This document shows positions 43,386 to 53,441 of a stretch of 64,000 nt of DNA, piece by piece. The DNA comes from Sphingomonas faeni (GTDB taxonomy: Bacteria > Pseudomonadota > Alphaproteobacteria > Sphingomonadales > Sphingomonadaceae), in the NCBI RefSeq assembly GCF_003053745.1, contig NZ_QAYE01000001.1:434001-498000 (forward strand). The letters run 5' to 3'. The stretch's first letter is position 1. Every line of letters begins with the position of its first letter. Below the pieces are notes generated by a model. It saw nothing but the letters and a program-made list of their open reading frames with translations, did no database searches and had not been told where the DNA came from. The position numbers and the translations under genes are program-made.

Positions 43386-44792
43386 TCACGCCACGCTAGC
43401 CGAAAACCCGTCCGCCGCACCGCGCAGCACGCCAAGCTGGTCGTCCACCTCGCCGAACGCGTGACCCAGCCGGTCGATCTCGATCGCCACCGCCTCCGTA
43501 TCAGCCCGGATCGTCGCGATCGTGGACGACATCGCATCCGCGGCCAGCGCGGTCTCGTCGACGGCCGCGGTGATCGCGGTCACCGTGTGCGCCTGTGCCT
43601 CCATCGCATGCCGTATGCGGTCGGCGCTGTCCTTCACCTCGCCGACGGTCCCCTTGATCCCCGCATTAGTCGCGACCGTCGCCGCAGTCGCCGCCTGGAT
43701 CGCGGCGATCTTCGAGGCGATGTCGTCGGTTGCCCGCGCGGTCTGGCTGGCGAGCGACTTCACTTCCTGCGCCACCACCGCAAAGCCGCGTCCGGCATCG
43801 CCCGCGCGCGCCGCCTCGATCGTCGCGTTCAGCGCAAGCAGGTTGGTCTGTCCCGCGATGCTGCGGATCAGCCCAAGGATCGACTCGATTGATTTCGCAT
43901 GCTCGCTGAGCGCCGCAGATGTCTCGACTGCCTCGCCGGTCTGCGCGCTGGCCCGGTCGGCGATCTCGGCTGCAGCCTCGACTTCGATCCGCGCATCCTC
44001 GATTGCACGAATCAGGCCGGCAGTGGTCCGGGCCGCCTCGCGCATCGCCAGCGCGGATTGTTCGGCCGACGCCGAGACTTCGCTCGCCCGACCGAGCATG
44101 CCGCGTGTCGAAGCCGATGCGCCGGTAGCCTGCACCCGGATCCGGGTGCCGAGCGCCGCCGTATGCTCGATCGATGCGGCGATACTGCCGCGAAAGTCCG
44201 ATGCGCGCGCCAGGCGCTCGATCCGCGCCGCTTCCGCGTCGCTCGTACCGAGATACGACGCCATGATGTCCGCCTCGACCAGTGCCAGCCGCTGCACCAC
44301 ATCGCCCATGATCCGCATCGCCTGCACGTCCGCGCCGAGACGGTCGGCGAGCAGGGTCAGCGTCACGCTGTGCGCAAAGGCGAGGGCGGACAGCAGCGCG
44401 CGCAAGGGAATGCCTGCGCGGCGCGTATACTCCGCATGGCTGATCGCCATCGCCTTCCACGCGTCGTCCGTGGGAGCGCCATATTTCATCAGGACGTAGT
44501 CGGTGCTTACCACGATCCGCTGCTCGAGCCGTTCGGGCGGGAATTTGGCCACGACATGACGGGCCGATTTCAACGACAGATAATGCTGCCAGAAGGATAC
44601 CGCGATCCGGCGGCGGTCGGCAGGTTCGAGGAGTTCGCACAGCTTCACGCACGCAGGCCCGATCGCGTGATCCCAGTCATAATCGCGGATGTGTTCGCGC
44701 AAGGGGCGCTGATCGCCACCCCAGTCCCGGACTGGGTGTAGCTCGATAGTTTGCCCGGCCAAACCGGCCGTCGTGTCCCGATGCTCGATCAT
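43386..44792 (-). CDS. soluble methyl-accepting chemotaxis-like protein, copy 1
   Basis: A 468-residue cytoplasmic receptor without membrane helices. The C-terminal half is an MCP signalling coiled coil with the hairpin tip [43 protein letters not shown]. The N-terminal 190 residues are helical with [14 protein letters not shown] and [11 protein letters not shown] segments, in size and place like a protoglobin sensor, but I cannot point to a proximal heme His with confidence. ATG at 44792 is favoured by GGGAGGGG just upstream; a TTG four codons earlier also fits. It follows its paralogue by 20 bases. No che genes are in the window. Confidence 0.8.
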   Translation of the reverse strand: MIEHRDTTAGLAGQTIELHPVRDWGGDQRPLREHIRDYDWDHAIGPACVKLCELLEPADRRRIAVSFWQHYLSLKSARHVVAKFPPERLEQRIVVSTDYVLMKYGAPTDDAWKAMAISHAEYTRRAGIPLRALLSALAFAHSVTLTLLADRLGADVQAMRIMGDVVQRLALVEADIMASYLGTSDAEAARIERLARASDFRGSIAASIEHTAALGTRIRVQATGASASTRGMLGRASEVSASAEQSALAMREAARTTAGLIRAIEDARIEVEAAAEIADRASAQTGEAVETSAALSEHAKSIESILGLIRSIAGQTNLLALNATIEAARAGDAGRGFAVVAQEVKSLASQTARATDDIASKIAAIQAATAATVATNAGIKGTVGEVKDSADRIRHAMEAQAHTVTAITAAVDETALAADAMSSTIATIRADTEAVAIEIDRLGHAFGEVDDQLGVLRGAADGFSASVA

Positions 44793-44811
44793 TGCCCCTC
44801 CCAAGGGTCCG

Positions 44812-46170
44812 TCAGGCGGCGACCCTGGCGACGAAATCGCCCGCGCTGTTCTTCAGGTTGCTCAGCCGCCCGTCGAGCACGTCGAACCCGCGACCCACGC
44901 CGTCGATTTCGGTCGCGACCGTCTCGGTATCCTCGCGGATCGCGGCGATCGTGTTGGACATCGAATCCGCCGCGAGTGCGGTCTCGTCCACCGCCGCGGT
45001 GATCGCGGTCACCGTCTGCGCCTGCGCCTCCATCGCATAGCGGATCCGGTCGGCACTTTCTTGCACCTCGGCGACGGTCGACTTGATCGACGCATTCGTC
45101 TCTACGGTCGAGCGCGTTGCCGACTGGATCGCGGCGATCTTAGCAGCGATGTCGTCGGTCGCCCGCGCGGTCTGGTTGGCGAGGCTCTTCACCTCCTGCG
45201 CCACCACCGCGAAGCCGCGCCCGGCATCGCCCGCGCGCGCCGCCTCGATCGTCGCGTTCAGCGCGAGCAGGTTGGTCTGCCCGGCGATGTCGCGGATCAG
45301 CCCCAGGATCGACTCGATCGACTTCGCATGATCGCTCAGCGTTTCCGACATGCCGACCGCCTGGCCAGCCTGCGCCGATGCCCGGTTGGCGATCTCCGCC
45401 GCGGCCTCCACCTCGGTCCGCGCATCCTCGATCGCGCGGATCAGGCCGGCGGCGGTCTGCGCGGCTTCGCGCATCGCGACCGCGGACTGCTCAGCGGCGG
45501 CCGCGACTTCGCTCGCCTTGCCGAGCACCGCACGCGTCGAGGCGGAACTCCGCAACGCCTGTTCGCGCAGCATATGCCCCTCGTCGGTCGCGGTCTCGAC
45601 CATCGCCGCGATGCCGTCGCGGAACTCCGCCGCCAGCGTATCGCGCGCGACCTGCGCGGTATGCATCTGGTAGCGGTTATAGATCGCGACGGTGATCTCG
45701 CCCTCCAGCGCCGACAGCCGCATCAGCGTGTCGATGAACACCGGCAGCTTCGGATCCGACCGATCGACCCGGCGCATCAGCACGTCCAGCGCGGCGCGGT
45801 CGCTCGCGCTGATCATCGACAGCAGCGCCATCGGCGATACGTCGGCGACATAGGCCGTCGCGACCGACCGCTCGATCGATTCGATCCAGGCGCGTCCACT
45901 CGTGTCCAGAAAGCGATTGCGCAGGAACGTGCAACCGATCTCGATCATCTGGTCGGTTTCGTGCGGCGCCCAGATCCGTTCGTCGGAAAAACACTGCAGC
46001 CACTGTTCCCAGAACGCCCTGGATACATGCGTGATCTCGGGCGCCAGCGCGGCCCAGACTTCGCGGCTCGCTCCGGTCAGCGATCCGTCGAAATCGAACA
46101 CCCGCAGCCGCGCCATCAGGTCGACGGAGGCCGCGATCGAGCCGGGGGCCGGCAGGTCGTTGGTGGTCAA
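44812..46170 (-). CDS. soluble methyl-accepting chemotaxis-like protein, copy 2
   Basis: Paralogue of the next gene: the signalling domain is almost identical ([20 protein letters not shown], then [21 protein letters not shown]), while the N-terminal sensor (about residues 20-190) has diverged strongly ([32 protein letters not shown]). No membrane segment, so it senses a cytoplasmic signal; a globin-coupled or other helical sensor is possible. The start is a TTG at 46170 with GGAG about 9 bases before it. The pair looks like a tandem duplication in which the receptor part has specialised. Confidence 0.8.
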   Translation of the reverse strand: MTTNDLPAPGSIAASVDLMARLRVFDFDGSLTGASREVWAALAPEITHVSRAFWEQWLQCFSDERIWAPHETDQMIEIGCTFLRNRFLDTSGRAWIESIERSVATAYVADVSPMALLSMISASDRAALDVLMRRVDRSDPKLPVFIDTLMRLSALEGEITVAIYNRYQMHTAQVARDTLAAEFRDGIAAMVETATDEGHMLREQALRSSASTRAVLGKASEVAAAAEQSAVAMREAAQTAAGLIRAIEDARTEVEAAAEIANRASAQAGQAVGMSETLSDHAKSIESILGLIRDIAGQTNLLALNATIEAARAGDAGRGFAVVAQEVKSLANQTARATDDIAAKIAAIQSATRSTVETNASIKSTVAEVQESADRIRYAMEAQAQTVTAITAAVDETALAADSMSNTIAAIREDTETVATEIDGVGRGFDVLDGRLSNLKNSAGDFVARVAA

Positions 46171-46422
46171 GACGGTGAACTCCGGATCGAATGTACGACG
46201 CCATCGCTACACGCCATGTCTTAAGGGCTGGTTAGGGATCGACGTCACGTCACGTGCATGGCCATCGTGTCCCGCACGGCATCACGCGCGTGGTGTCATG
46301 GGTTATCGGACCGGCCCCAATGGGTTGCATCGCAGCACGCGGTGGCTAATAGGTCGCTCAATCTATATATTCTGGACCAAGCTGATCTTGGTTCGTCATC
46401 TTCTGGTTCGAGGACTCCGCCC

Positions 46423-46833
46423 TTGGCATCGCGCAACCCGGCACGCCCGCTTTCTCCCCATCTGCAGGTCTATAAATGGGGCCCGCACATGCTGGTCTCG
46501 ATCCTGCACCGCGTGACCGGCAGCGGGATGGCGACCGTCGGCAGCATCCTGCTCGTCTGGTGGCTCGCTGCGATCGCCTCGGGTGATCAGGCCTACGCGA
46601 CCTTCGTCGACGTGTTCACCACCGACACCGGCCGGCTCAACATCCTCGGCTATATCATCGCGGTCGGGCTGACGCTGTCGCTGTTCCAGCACATGATGAC
46701 CGGCATCCGCCACATGGTGCTCGATATCGGCGCCGGCTACGAACTGAAGCGGAACAAGATGGGCGCGATCGCGACGATGGTCGCGTCCGTCGCGCTGACG
46801 GTCGTGTTCTGGCTCTACATGGGGATCAAGTAA
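46423..46833 (+). CDS. sdhC: succinate dehydrogenase cytochrome b556 subunit
   Basis: Membrane anchor of complex II with three helices. SdhC motifs: RPLSPHLQVYKW, SILHRVTGSGM and the heme-binding His region HMMTGIRHMVLDIG. The start is TTG at 46423 (MASRNPARP) preceded by GAGGA at 46410-46414; no ATG fits, and the frame further upstream is not family-like. The gap of about 250 bases to the divergent receptor gene should hold the promoter; TTGCAT at 46325 and TAATAG at 46347 with 16 bases between are a weak candidate. The stop overlaps the sdhD start (TAATG). Confidence 0.93.
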   Translation: MASRNPARPLSPHLQVYKWGPHMLVSILHRVTGSGMATVGSILLVWWLAAIASGDQAYATFVDVFTTDTGRLNILGYIIAVGLTLSLFQHMMTGIRHMVLDIGAGYELKRNKMGAIATMVASVALTVVFWLYMGIK

Positions 46834-47219
46834 TGGGTTCGGGTACGGCAATCGGTCGCGTCCGCGGCCTGGGCAGCGCCAAGCACGGCGCGCATCACTG
46901 GTGGCAGCAGCGCCTGACGGCGGGCTCGAACCTGTTCCTCATGGCGTGGCTGATGATCTCGGTCGCGCGGATGCCCGGCTATGATTACGCCGCGGTCCAT
47001 CTTTGGCTGCAATCGGCCTGGGTCGCGGTGCCGATGGCGCTGTTGATCCTGTCGGTGTTCTATCACTTCCGTCTCGGTCTTCAGGTCGTGATCGAGGATT
47101 ACCAGCACGGCGAGAGCCGTGTCGTGACGATGATCCTCCTCAACCTGTTCACCTTCACGCTGGGCGGCATCGCCCTGTTCGCGATCCTGAAGGTCGCCTT
47201 CTCCGGAGCCCCCGCGTAA
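46833..47219 (+). CDS. sdhD: succinate dehydrogenase membrane anchor subunit
   Basis: Small hydrophobic protein of 128 residues with three membrane helices (about residues 33-48, 60-80 and 100-122). [21 protein letters not shown] before the first helix is the alphaproteobacterial SdhD pattern, and the His in [14 protein letters not shown] is in place for heme or quinone contact. It shares a base with both neighbours' start or stop codons (TAATG at each side), so sdhC, sdhD and sdhA are translated together. Confidence 0.92.
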   Translation: MGSGTAIGRVRGLGSAKHGAHHWWQQRLTAGSNLFLMAWLMISVARMPGYDYAAVHLWLQSAWVAVPMALLILSVFYHFRLGLQVVIEDYQHGESRVVTMILLNLFTFTLGGIALFAILKVAFSGAPA

Positions 47220-49036
47220 TGCCAAATTCTACAACTGGCGCTGCCTACAAGATCATCGATCATACCTATGATGCGGTCGTCGTCGGTGCCGGCGGCTCCG
47301 GCCTGCGCGCGACGATGGGCATCGCCGAGAGCGGCCTGAAGACCGCGTGCATCACGAAGGTCTTCCCGACCCGTTCGCACACCGTCGCCGCACAGGGCGG
47401 CATCGCCGCCTCGCTCGGCAACAACTCGCCGGATCACTGGACCTGGCACATGTTCGACACCGTCAAGGGTTCCGACTGGCTCGGCGACCAGGACGCGATC
47501 GAGTATCTCTGCCGCGAAGCCCCGCAGGCGGTCTACGAGCTCGAACATGCCGGTATGCCGTTCAGCCGTAACGAAAACGGCACGATTTATCAGCGCCCGT
47601 TCGGCGGCCACATGCAGAATATGGGCGAGGGCCCTCCGGTCCAGCGCACCGCCGCCGCCGCCGATCGTACCGGGCACGCGATGCTCCACGCGCTGTACCA
47701 GCAGAGCCTGAAGTACAACACGGATTTCTTCGTCGAGTATTTCGCGCTCGACCTGATCATGGAGAACGGCGTCTGCCGCGGCGTCATCGCGCTGTGCATG
47801 GAGGACGGCTCGATCCACCGCTTCCGCAGCCATCAGACCGTGCTGGCAACCGGCGGTTACGGCCGCGTCTATTTCTCGGCGACCTCGGCGCACACCTGCA
47901 CCGGCGACGGCAACGCGATGGTGCTCCGCGCCGGCCTGCCGCTCCAGGACATGGAGTTCGTCCAGTTCCACCCGACCGGCATCTACGGCGCAGGCGTGCT
48001 CATCACCGAGGGTGCACGCGGTGAGGGCGGGTACCTGACCAACTCCGAAGGCGAGCGCTTCATGGAGCGCTATGCCCCATCGGCGAAGGACCTCGCCTCG
48101 CGCGACGTCGTCAGCCGCTCGATGGCGCTCGAAATGCGCGAAGGCCGCGGCGTCGGCAAGAACGGCGACCACATCTTCCTGCATCTCGATCACATCGATC
48201 CCAAGGTGCTCGCCGAGCGCCTGCCGGGCATCACCGAGACCGGCAAGGTCTTCGCCGGCGTCGATCTGACGCGCCAGCCGCTGCCGGTCACGCCGACGGT
48301 GCACTACAACATGGGCGGCATCCCGACCAACTTCCACGGCGAGGTCGTCAACCTCGTCGACGGTAACCCCGACGCGGTCGTCCCCGGCCTGTTCGCGGTT
48401 GGCGAAGCGGCGTGCGTCTCGGTCCACGGTGCGAACCGCCTCGGTTCGAACAGCCTGATCGATCTCGTGGTGTTCGGTCGCGCGACCGGCCTGCGGATCA
48501 AGGACACGCTGAAGCCCGGCACGGCACACGCGCCGCTGCCCAAGGGTTCGGAAGACCTCGCGCTGACGCGTCTCGATCACTTCCGCAATGCGTCGGGCGG
48601 TTCGCCGACCGCGCAGATCCGTCTCGACATGCAGCAGACGATGCAGAAGCATTGCGCGGTGTTCCGCGACACCGAACTCCTGAACCAGGGCGTCGAGAAG
48701 ATGGCCGGCATCTACAACCGGATGACCGACGTCGCCGTGAAGGATCGCAGCATGATCTGGAACACCGATCTGGTCGAGACGATGGAGCTCGACAATCTGA
48801 TCGGCCAGGCGGTCGTGACGATGAACTCGGCGGCGAACCGCACCGAGTCGCGCGGCGCCCACATGCACGAGGATTTCCCCGAGCGCGACGACGCGAACTG
48901 GATGAAGCACACCATCACCACCTTCAACGGCTGGGGCGGCAAGGGCGGCGAGACCAAGATCGATTTCCGCCCGGTCCACGACTACACGCTCACCGACGAC
49001 ATCGACTACATCAAGCCCAAGAAGCGGGTATACTAA
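47219..49036 (+). CDS. sdhA: succinate dehydrogenase flavoprotein subunit
   Basis: Catalytic FAD subunit of complex II, 605 residues. FAD binding starts [15 protein letters not shown]; the His for covalent FAD lies in [10 protein letters not shown] near residue 57; HPTGIYGAG and [19 protein letters not shown] surround the active site and [20 protein letters not shown] is the C-terminal FAD contact. ATG at 47219 overlaps the sdhD stop; an open frame extending upstream is antisense to nothing useful and lacks the family start. The gene ends 1 base into the start of a small membrane protein gene. Confidence 0.96.
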   Translation: MPNSTTGAAYKIIDHTYDAVVVGAGGSGLRATMGIAESGLKTACITKVFPTRSHTVAAQGGIAASLGNNSPDHWTWHMFDTVKGSDWLGDQDAIEYLCREAPQAVYELEHAGMPFSRNENGTIYQRPFGGHMQNMGEGPPVQRTAAAADRTGHAMLHALYQQSLKYNTDFFVEYFALDLIMENGVCRGVIALCMEDGSIHRFRSHQTVLATGGYGRVYFSATSAHTCTGDGNAMVLRAGLPLQDMEFVQFHPTGIYGAGVLITEGARGEGGYLTNSEGERFMERYAPSAKDLASRDVVSRSMALEMREGRGVGKNGDHIFLHLDHIDPKVLAERLPGITETGKVFAGVDLTRQPLPVTPTVHYNMGGIPTNFHGEVVNLVDGNPDAVVPGLFAVGEAACVSVHGANRLGSNSLIDLVVFGRATGLRIKDTLKPGTAHAPLPKGSEDLALTRLDHFRNASGGSPTAQIRLDMQQTMQKHCAVFRDTELLNQGVEKMAGIYNRMTDVAVKDRSMIWNTDLVETMELDNLIGQAVVTMNSAANRTESRGAHMHEDFPERDDANWMKHTITTFNGWGGKGGETKIDFRPVHDYTLTDDIDYIKPKKRVY

Positions 49037-49308
49037 TGACCTGGGCCATCATCGCGATCGGGTTCCTCGTGCCCGTCGCGGTGGGGCTCCTGACGCGCTT
49101 CCAACCGATGATCGCCGGCTTCCTATGGCCGGTGGTCGTCGCGCTGCTGACCGCGATCTACGTCTTCGCCATCGAACCTCGCGGTGTCGGCGAAGAACCT
49201 CAGAAGATAGCGATCACCTTCTACGCGCTCTTCTCGCTGGTTGGCGGAGTCCCCGGCGGCCTCGTAGGCTGGATCCTCCAGTACAAGCGCACAACCAAGG
49301 CTAGTTGA
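49036..49308 (+). CDS. small membrane protein behind sdhA (90 aa)
   Basis: A 90-residue protein with three likely helices (residues 2-20, 27-46, 60-83), ending in a basic tail KRTTKAS. I recognise no family. Its ATG overlaps the sdhA stop (TAATG), the same coupling as in the rest of the operon, which suggests a role tied to complex II or simply co-expression. An extension of the frame upstream runs through sdhA and is rejected. Confidence 0.65.
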   Translation: MTWAIIAIGFLVPVAVGLLTRFQPMIAGFLWPVVVALLTAIYVFAIEPRGVGEEPQKIAITFYALFSLVGGVPGGLVGWILQYKRTTKAS

Positions 49309-49310
49309 CC

Positions 49311-49401
49311 CACGCCCGTTCTCCTGCGAACGCAGGAGCCCAGGGTTACGGAGCGCCGCATTTGTGATCTTGGGCTCCTGCGTTCGCAGGAGAACGGGCG
49401 T
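49311..49401. repeat. paired palindromic repeat, CTCCTGCGAACGCAGGAG class
   Basis: Ends CACGCCCGTTCTCCTGCG and its inverse CGCAGGAGAACGGGCGTG; each arm is a hairpin, CCCAGGGT and TTGGG lie inside, spacer about 27 bases. Same class as the repeats around the GIY-YIG gene at 60330. Confidence 0.85.
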
Positions 49402-49408
49402 GGACACT

Positions 49409-49726
49409 TCAGACCGCAAACATCTCCCCCAAAACATCTAGCACCGCGCGAAGCGTCCGCGCATCGATCCGCCCCATCCGCTTGATCAACCGCCCCCGAT
49501 CGATCGTCCGCATCTGGTCCGGCAACACCAGCCCGCTCGTCCCCTTGAACGTCACGGCGACCCGAAACGGCGCCGGATGGCTCCCCGTCGTCAACGGCGC
49601 GACGATCGCGGTCCGCAGATGATCGTTCATCTCGTCCGGCGAAACGACCAGGCAAGGCCGCGTCTTCTGGATCTCGCTCCCGACCGTAGGATCGAGCGCA
49701 GCGAGCCAGATCTCACCGCGCTTCAC
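49409..49726 (-). CDS. MazF/PemK-type toxin
   Basis: A 105-residue PemK/MazF-like endoribonuclease. GEIWLAALDPTVGSEIQKTRPCLVVSP near the N-terminus contains the conserved Gly, Pro and Arg of the active site, followed by TAIVAPLTTG and a VLPDQMRTIDRGRL strand with the second conserved region. Such toxins cut mRNA when free of antitoxin. GTG at 49726 is the start (MKRGEIW). The gene follows the antitoxin gene by 7 bases on the same strand and lies antisense to the sdh operon direction. A chromosomal stabilisation or stress role is likely. Confidence 0.88.
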   Translation of the reverse strand: MKRGEIWLAALDPTVGSEIQKTRPCLVVSPDEMNDHLRTAIVAPLTTGSHPAPFRVAVTFKGTSGLVLPDQMRTIDRGRLIKRMGRIDARTLRAVLDVLGEMFAV

Positions 49727-49733
49727 GCGCAGG

Positions 49734-49985
49734 TCACCACGTCAGCTTCGCGTCGTCGGCAACACTAAGTCCAAGCCACTCCAGTTCCTCACCGGTCGCC
49801 ACAAGCCCAGCCGCAGCCTCCGCCCAACCATCGCGCGCGACGCGTTCGGCGGGCGTCACGATCAGCTTTCCATCCTCGACGCGCAAATCCATTGCCGCCC
49901 CGGTCGTGGCGCCGATCGCCCCCAGGATCGATCGGGGCACGATCATCCCCGTGGAGTTGCCCATCTTCCGCAACGACGTCCGCAT
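49734..49985 (-). CDS. AbrB/MazE-type antitoxin
   Basis: An 83-residue antitoxin. The N-terminus MRTSLRKMGNSTGMIVPRSIL is a swapped-hairpin AbrB/SpoVT DNA-binding domain (G-N-S-x-G-x-x-x-P), and the acidic C-terminal half (WAEAAAGLVATGEELEWLGL) would wrap the toxin. It probably represses its own operon. ATG at 49985 is chosen; the long upstream frame reads through the promoter region and the next gene's antisense. Confidence 0.88.
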   Translation of the reverse strand: MRTSLRKMGNSTGMIVPRSILGAIGATTGAAMDLRVEDGKLIVTPAERVARDGWAEAAAGLVATGEELEWLGLSVADDAKLTW

Positions 49986-50114
49986 CTTCAGTTCCTCTTC
50001 ACCACGAAGATACCACCGCAGAACTGTACTAACAATGTTTGAACAAGTGCGCCGAAATGTTGATATGCCGCAACCCATCCGGAACCCACCGCCCCCGCAA
50101 AAGTTTGCCGCGGC

Positions 50115-50696
50115 ATGACCGACACATCCCCCGCTTCGAACGCCCGCAACTACCCACTGCTGGCCGCCCCCCACATCCACCTCCACGGCCCCGTCGACGA
50201 CGCAATGTACGACAATTTCAAGTCGCAACTCGTCGCCGCGCCCACCGAAGGCCCGCTGGTCGTCTCGATCACCACGCTCGGCGGCGACCCCGAAGTCGCC
50301 CGCGCGATGGGCGACAACATCCGCCTGCTCCGCGAATACACCGGCCGCGAGACGCTCTTCCTCGGCAAGGTCGCGGTCTATTCCGCCGGCGCGACCTTCA
50401 TGTCCGCCTTCCCGGTCGACAGCCGTTTCCTCACCCGCAACAGCCGCATCATGATCCACGAGCGCCAGATGCAGAGCACGATCGAGCTCAACGGCCCGCT
50501 CAACACGCTGTCCTACACGCTCAAGGCGAAGCTCCACGAGATCGAGGACTCGATCAACATCCAGGAGGAAGGTTTTCGCGCAATCGTCGAGGGCTCGAAG
50601 GTGTCGCTCGAGGAATTGAAGAAGAAGGCCCCCTCCAACTGGTACATCGAGGCCGAGGAAGCCCGCGACCTCGGCCTGATTCTCGACATCATCTGA
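50115..50696 (+). CDS. ClpP-like ATP-independent serine peptidase fold protein
   Basis: A 193-residue protein of the ClpP/crotonase superfamily. [22 protein letters not shown] is the oxyanion-hole region, [14 protein letters not shown] supplies the candidate nucleophile Ser, and [10 protein letters not shown] the His; the C-terminal [14 protein letters not shown] corresponds to the ClpP end. It differs from housekeeping ClpP in the sequence around the Ser (V-Y-S-A-G-A). No clpX is near; these stand-alone members have unknown substrates. It lies between the antitoxin gene (divergent) and sdhB. Confidence 0.75.
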   Translation: MTDTSPASNARNYPLLAAPHIHLHGPVDDAMYDNFKSQLVAAPTEGPLVVSITTLGGDPEVARAMGDNIRLLREYTGRETLFLGKVAVYSAGATFMSAFPVDSRFLTRNSRIMIHERQMQSTIELNGPLNTLSYTLKAKLHEIEDSINIQEEGFRAIVEGSKVSLEELKKKAPSNWYIEAEEARDLGLILDII

Positions 50697-50829
50697 CCCG
50701 GCACGCGCAGGCGACGCGAGAGCGGGTGTGACGCATGTTGCACCCGCGAAGCTAAGGATTTGCGGGGAGAGCCCCTGTCATGTATCGGCTCTGACAACCT
50801 ATAATCACACCACGGACGGACCGCTCGCA

Positions 50830-51612
50830 ATGGCCGAATTCTCGCTCCCGAAAAACAGCGTCGTCAAGAAGGGCGTCAAGCACGCCTCGACCAGCGGGGG
50901 TAAGCGTCTCAAATCGTTCAAGGTCTACCGCTACGATCCCGACAGCGGCGAGAACCCGCGCTATGATACGTTTGCGCTCGATCTCGACGATACCGGCCCG
51001 ATGGTGCTCGACGCGCTGATCAAGATGAAGAGCGAGCAGGATTCCTCGCTCACCTTCCGTCGCTCGTGCCGCGAGGGCATCTGCGGCTCGTGCTCGATGA
51101 ACATCAACGGTAAGAACGGCCTCGCTTGCACCACCGCGATCGAGGATTGCAAGGGCGAGGTCCAGATCACGCCGCTGCCGCACATGGACGTGATCAAGGA
51201 CCTCGTTCCCGACTTCACGCATTTCTACGCGCAGTACTCGTCGATCAAGCCGTGGCTGCAGACCGTCACCCCGCCGCCCTCGGGCAAGGAGCGCCTCCAG
51301 TCGCCGGAAGACCGCTCGAAGCTCGACGGCCTCTACGAGTGCATCCTGTGCGCCTGCTGCTCGACCTCGTGCCCGAGCTATTGGTGGAACGCCGACAAGT
51401 TCCTGGGGCCGGCGATCCTGTTGCAGGCCTATCGCTGGCTCGCCGACAGCCGCGACGAGATGACCGGCGAGCGCCTCGACGAACTCGAAGATCCGTTCCG
51501 CCTGTACCGCTGCCACACCATCATGAACTGCGCGAACGCCTGCCCCAAGGGGCTCAACCCCGCCAAGGCGATCGCCGAGATCAAGAAGATGGAAGCCGAA
51601 CGGATCGTCTGA
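50830..51612 (+). CDS. sdhB: succinate dehydrogenase iron-sulfur subunit
   Basis: Electron-transfer subunit of complex II, 260 residues. The 2Fe-2S site is [19 protein letters not shown] plus Cys in GLACTT; the 4Fe-4S and 3Fe-4S sites are [15 protein letters not shown] and [20 protein letters not shown] at 50830 gives the family start [10 protein letters not shown]. Unusually it is split from sdhCDA by about 1.8 kb carrying a membrane protein, a repeat, a toxin-antitoxin pair and a ClpP-like gene, so it may need its own promoter in the 133-base gap upstream. Confidence 0.95.
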   Translation: MAEFSLPKNSVVKKGVKHASTSGGKRLKSFKVYRYDPDSGENPRYDTFALDLDDTGPMVLDALIKMKSEQDSSLTFRRSCREGICGSCSMNINGKNGLACTTAIEDCKGEVQITPLPHMDVIKDLVPDFTHFYAQYSSIKPWLQTVTPPPSGKERLQSPEDRSKLDGLYECILCACCSTSCPSYWWNADKFLGPAILLQAYRWLADSRDEMTGERLDELEDPFRLYRCHTIMNCANACPKGLNPAKAIAEIKKMEAERIV

Positions 51613-51684
51613 TCCCTTCGGTTGGGGGAGGGGCGTTACCTTTCCCGACTTTGGGGGGGGGGTAAGACCTGCCTTCCCTCCACC

Positions 51685-51790
51685 CCGTTCGTGCCGAGTA
51701 GAGATCGAGCGTAGTCGAGAGCTCGTATCGAGGTACATGTCCTTCGATACGCCATCTCGACAAGCTCGATGCCTACTCGGGACGAACGGA
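51685..51790. repeat. long imperfect palindrome, family with copy at 16069
   Basis: Ends CCGTTCGTGCCGAGTAG and CTACTCGGGACGAACGG are inverted; inside are GAGCTCGTATCGAGG and CCTTCGATACGCCATCTCG. It shares its ends and inner GTATCGA/TCGATAC blocks with the repeat at 16069 but is about 50 bases shorter. The thioesterase start codon follows 5 bases after it. Confidence 0.8.
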
Positions 51791-51794
51791 ATTT

Positions 51795-52250
51795 ATGACT
51801 GACAAGCCGCATTTCGTAGAAGCCGAAGACCCAGCCAACCCAGGCTGGCGCAGCTGGTCGCTCTCCGACCCCACCCGCTTCAACACGCTCCTCGGCCCCA
51901 TGCTCTACCGCGTCGACGGCCACACCGTCCGCGTCCGCATCACCCCCGAGCATCGCCACTCCAACCTCCAGAACAACGTCCATGGCGGCGCGCTCCTCGC
52001 GTTCATCGACGTCGCGCTGTTCGCAGCCGCAAGAGGCTTCGGTCTGATCACCGCCGGCACCGCGGTCACGCTCGATCTCAACACACAGTTCATCGGCGGC
52101 GGTCGCATCGGCGAGCCGATCGAGGCGCAGGTAGAGGTCCTCAAGGAAACCGGCCGCCTCTTGTTCCTCCGGGGCCTCGTGGTGCAAGGGGGCGACGAAA
52201 CGAAGATCGCCGCCTTCTCGGCCACGATCCGCAAGCCGACTGCCAGATAG
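51795..52250 (+). CDS. PaaI-type hotdog-fold thioesterase
   Basis: A 151-residue acyl-CoA thioesterase-like protein. The hotdog signature is NNVHGGALLAFIDVALFAAA near residues 59-78, where the His-Gly-Gly and following Asp belong to the active site, and the LDLNTQFIGGG strand follows. A predicted helix-rich N-terminus (GWRSWSLSDPTRFN) is common in the group. The substrate is unknown. ATG at 51795 is immediately behind a repeat, so the ribosome-binding site must lie in the repeat's outer end. Confidence 0.85.
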   Translation: MTDKPHFVEAEDPANPGWRSWSLSDPTRFNTLLGPMLYRVDGHTVRVRITPEHRHSNLQNNVHGGALLAFIDVALFAAARGFGLITAGTAVTLDLNTQFIGGGRIGEPIEAQVEVLKETGRLLFLRGLVVQGGDETKIAAFSATIRKPTAR

Positions 52251-52264
52251 CACCGGCATCTTGC

Positions 52265-52343
52265 TGTTCTCCCGCGCACGCGGGAGTCCAGGAGTCAGAT
52301 ACACAACGCCTGGGGGCCTGGGCCCCCGCCTGCGCGGGGGAAC
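52265..52343. repeat. paired palindromic repeat, CCCGCGxACGCGGG class
   Basis: Arms TTCTCCCGCGCACGCGGGAG and inverse CCCCCGCCTGCGCGGGGG with CCAGG and CCTGGG inside, spacer about 25 bases. It ends 4 bases before the zapE start codon. Confidence 0.8.
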
Positions 52344-52347
52344 GGAA

Positions 52348-53439
52348 ATGACGGTACTCAAAGCCTATGAGGCACTCGTAGCTTCAGGCGAACTCCGCCC
52401 CGACCCCGAACAGGCCGCCGCCGCCGCGCGCCTCAACACTCTCGCCACCGAACTCGCCACCCCCAAATCCACCGGCTTCTTCGCCCGCTTCTCCAAGAAA
52501 CCAGACCCCCGCGGCGTCTACCTCTGGGGCGGTGTCGGCCGCGGCAAGTCTATGCTGATGGACCTGTTCTTCGCCAACGCGCCCGTCGAGAAGAAGCGCC
52601 GCGTGCATTTCGGCGAGTTCATGCTCGAGGTCCACGCGCGCATTGCCGCCGAGCGCCGCAAGGAAGTCGGCGACCCGATCGTCCCCGTCGCCACCGCGAT
52701 CGCCGACGAAACCCGCCTGCTCGCGTTCGACGAGATGATGGTCACCAACAGCCCCGACGCGATGATCCTGTCGCGGCTGGTGACCTCGCTGCTCGATTCC
52801 GGCGTGACGATCGTGACGACCTCGAACCGCCCGCCCGCCGATCTCTACAAGAACGGCCTCAACCGCGAGCATTTCCTGCCCTTCATCGCGACCATCGAGC
52901 ACCGCCTCGACGTGCTCCCGCTCAACGGCCCGGTCGACTATCGCCGCGACCGGCTCGGTAGCCAGGACACATGGCTCGTCCCCAACGGCCCCGAGGCGAC
53001 CGCGCAACTCTCCGCCGCATTCTTCCGCCTCACCGACTTCTCGACCGACGACAGCGAGCACGTCCCCGCCGAAGACCTGATCGTCCAGGGCCGCACGCTC
53101 CGGGTGCCCAAGTCGCTCAAGGGCGTCGCGGTGTTCAGCTTCAAGAAGTTGTGCGGAGAAGCCCGCGGCGTGGCCGACTACCTCGCCATCGCGCGGAAAT
53201 TCCACACCGTCATCCTCGTCGGCATCCCCAAGCTCGGCCCCGAGAACCGCAATGAGGCGGCGCGCTTCGTCGCGCTGATCGACGCGCTGTACGAGCACAA
53301 GGTGAAGCTCCTCGCCGCCGCCGATGCGCAACCCGGCGACCTCTACGAAAGCGGCGATGGCAGGTTCGAATTCGACCGCACGATAAGCCGCCTCGAAGAG
53401 ATGCGCTCCGAGGATTATCTCGCCGAAGGCCATCTCTAG
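52348..53439 (+). CDS. zapE: cell division ATPase ZapE (AFG1-like)
   Basis: AFG1/ZapE-family P-loop ATPase of 363 residues. Walker A is GGVGRGKSMLMDLF near residue 60, Walker B LLAFDEMMVTN, and sensor regions IVTTSNRPP and VNGREHF-like NREHFLPFI follow. ZapE associates with the division ring and influences FtsZ; mitochondrial AFG1 relatives act in protein quality control. ATG at 52348 starts MTVLKAYEAL; upstream sequence in frame is the repeat. It stands before mdh, an arrangement often seen in alphaproteobacteria. Confidence 0.9.
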   Translation: MTVLKAYEALVASGELRPDPEQAAAAARLNTLATELATPKSTGFFARFSKKPDPRGVYLWGGVGRGKSMLMDLFFANAPVEKKRRVHFGEFMLEVHARIAAERRKEVGDPIVPVATAIADETRLLAFDEMMVTNSPDAMILSRLVTSLLDSGVTIVTTSNRPPADLYKNGLNREHFLPFIATIEHRLDVLPLNGPVDYRRDRLGSQDTWLVPNGPEATAQLSAAFFRLTDFSTDDSEHVPAEDLIVQGRTLRVPKSLKGVAVFSFKKLCGEARGVADYLAIARKFHTVILVGIPKLGPENRNEAARFVALIDALYEHKVKLLAAADAQPGDLYESGDGRFEFDRTISRLEEMRSEDYLAEGHL

Positions 53440-53441
53440 GC

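Noticed and set aside
47099..48979. 626-codon open frame on the minus strand
   Set aside because: Antisense to sdhA; composition typical of a third-position GC artefact.
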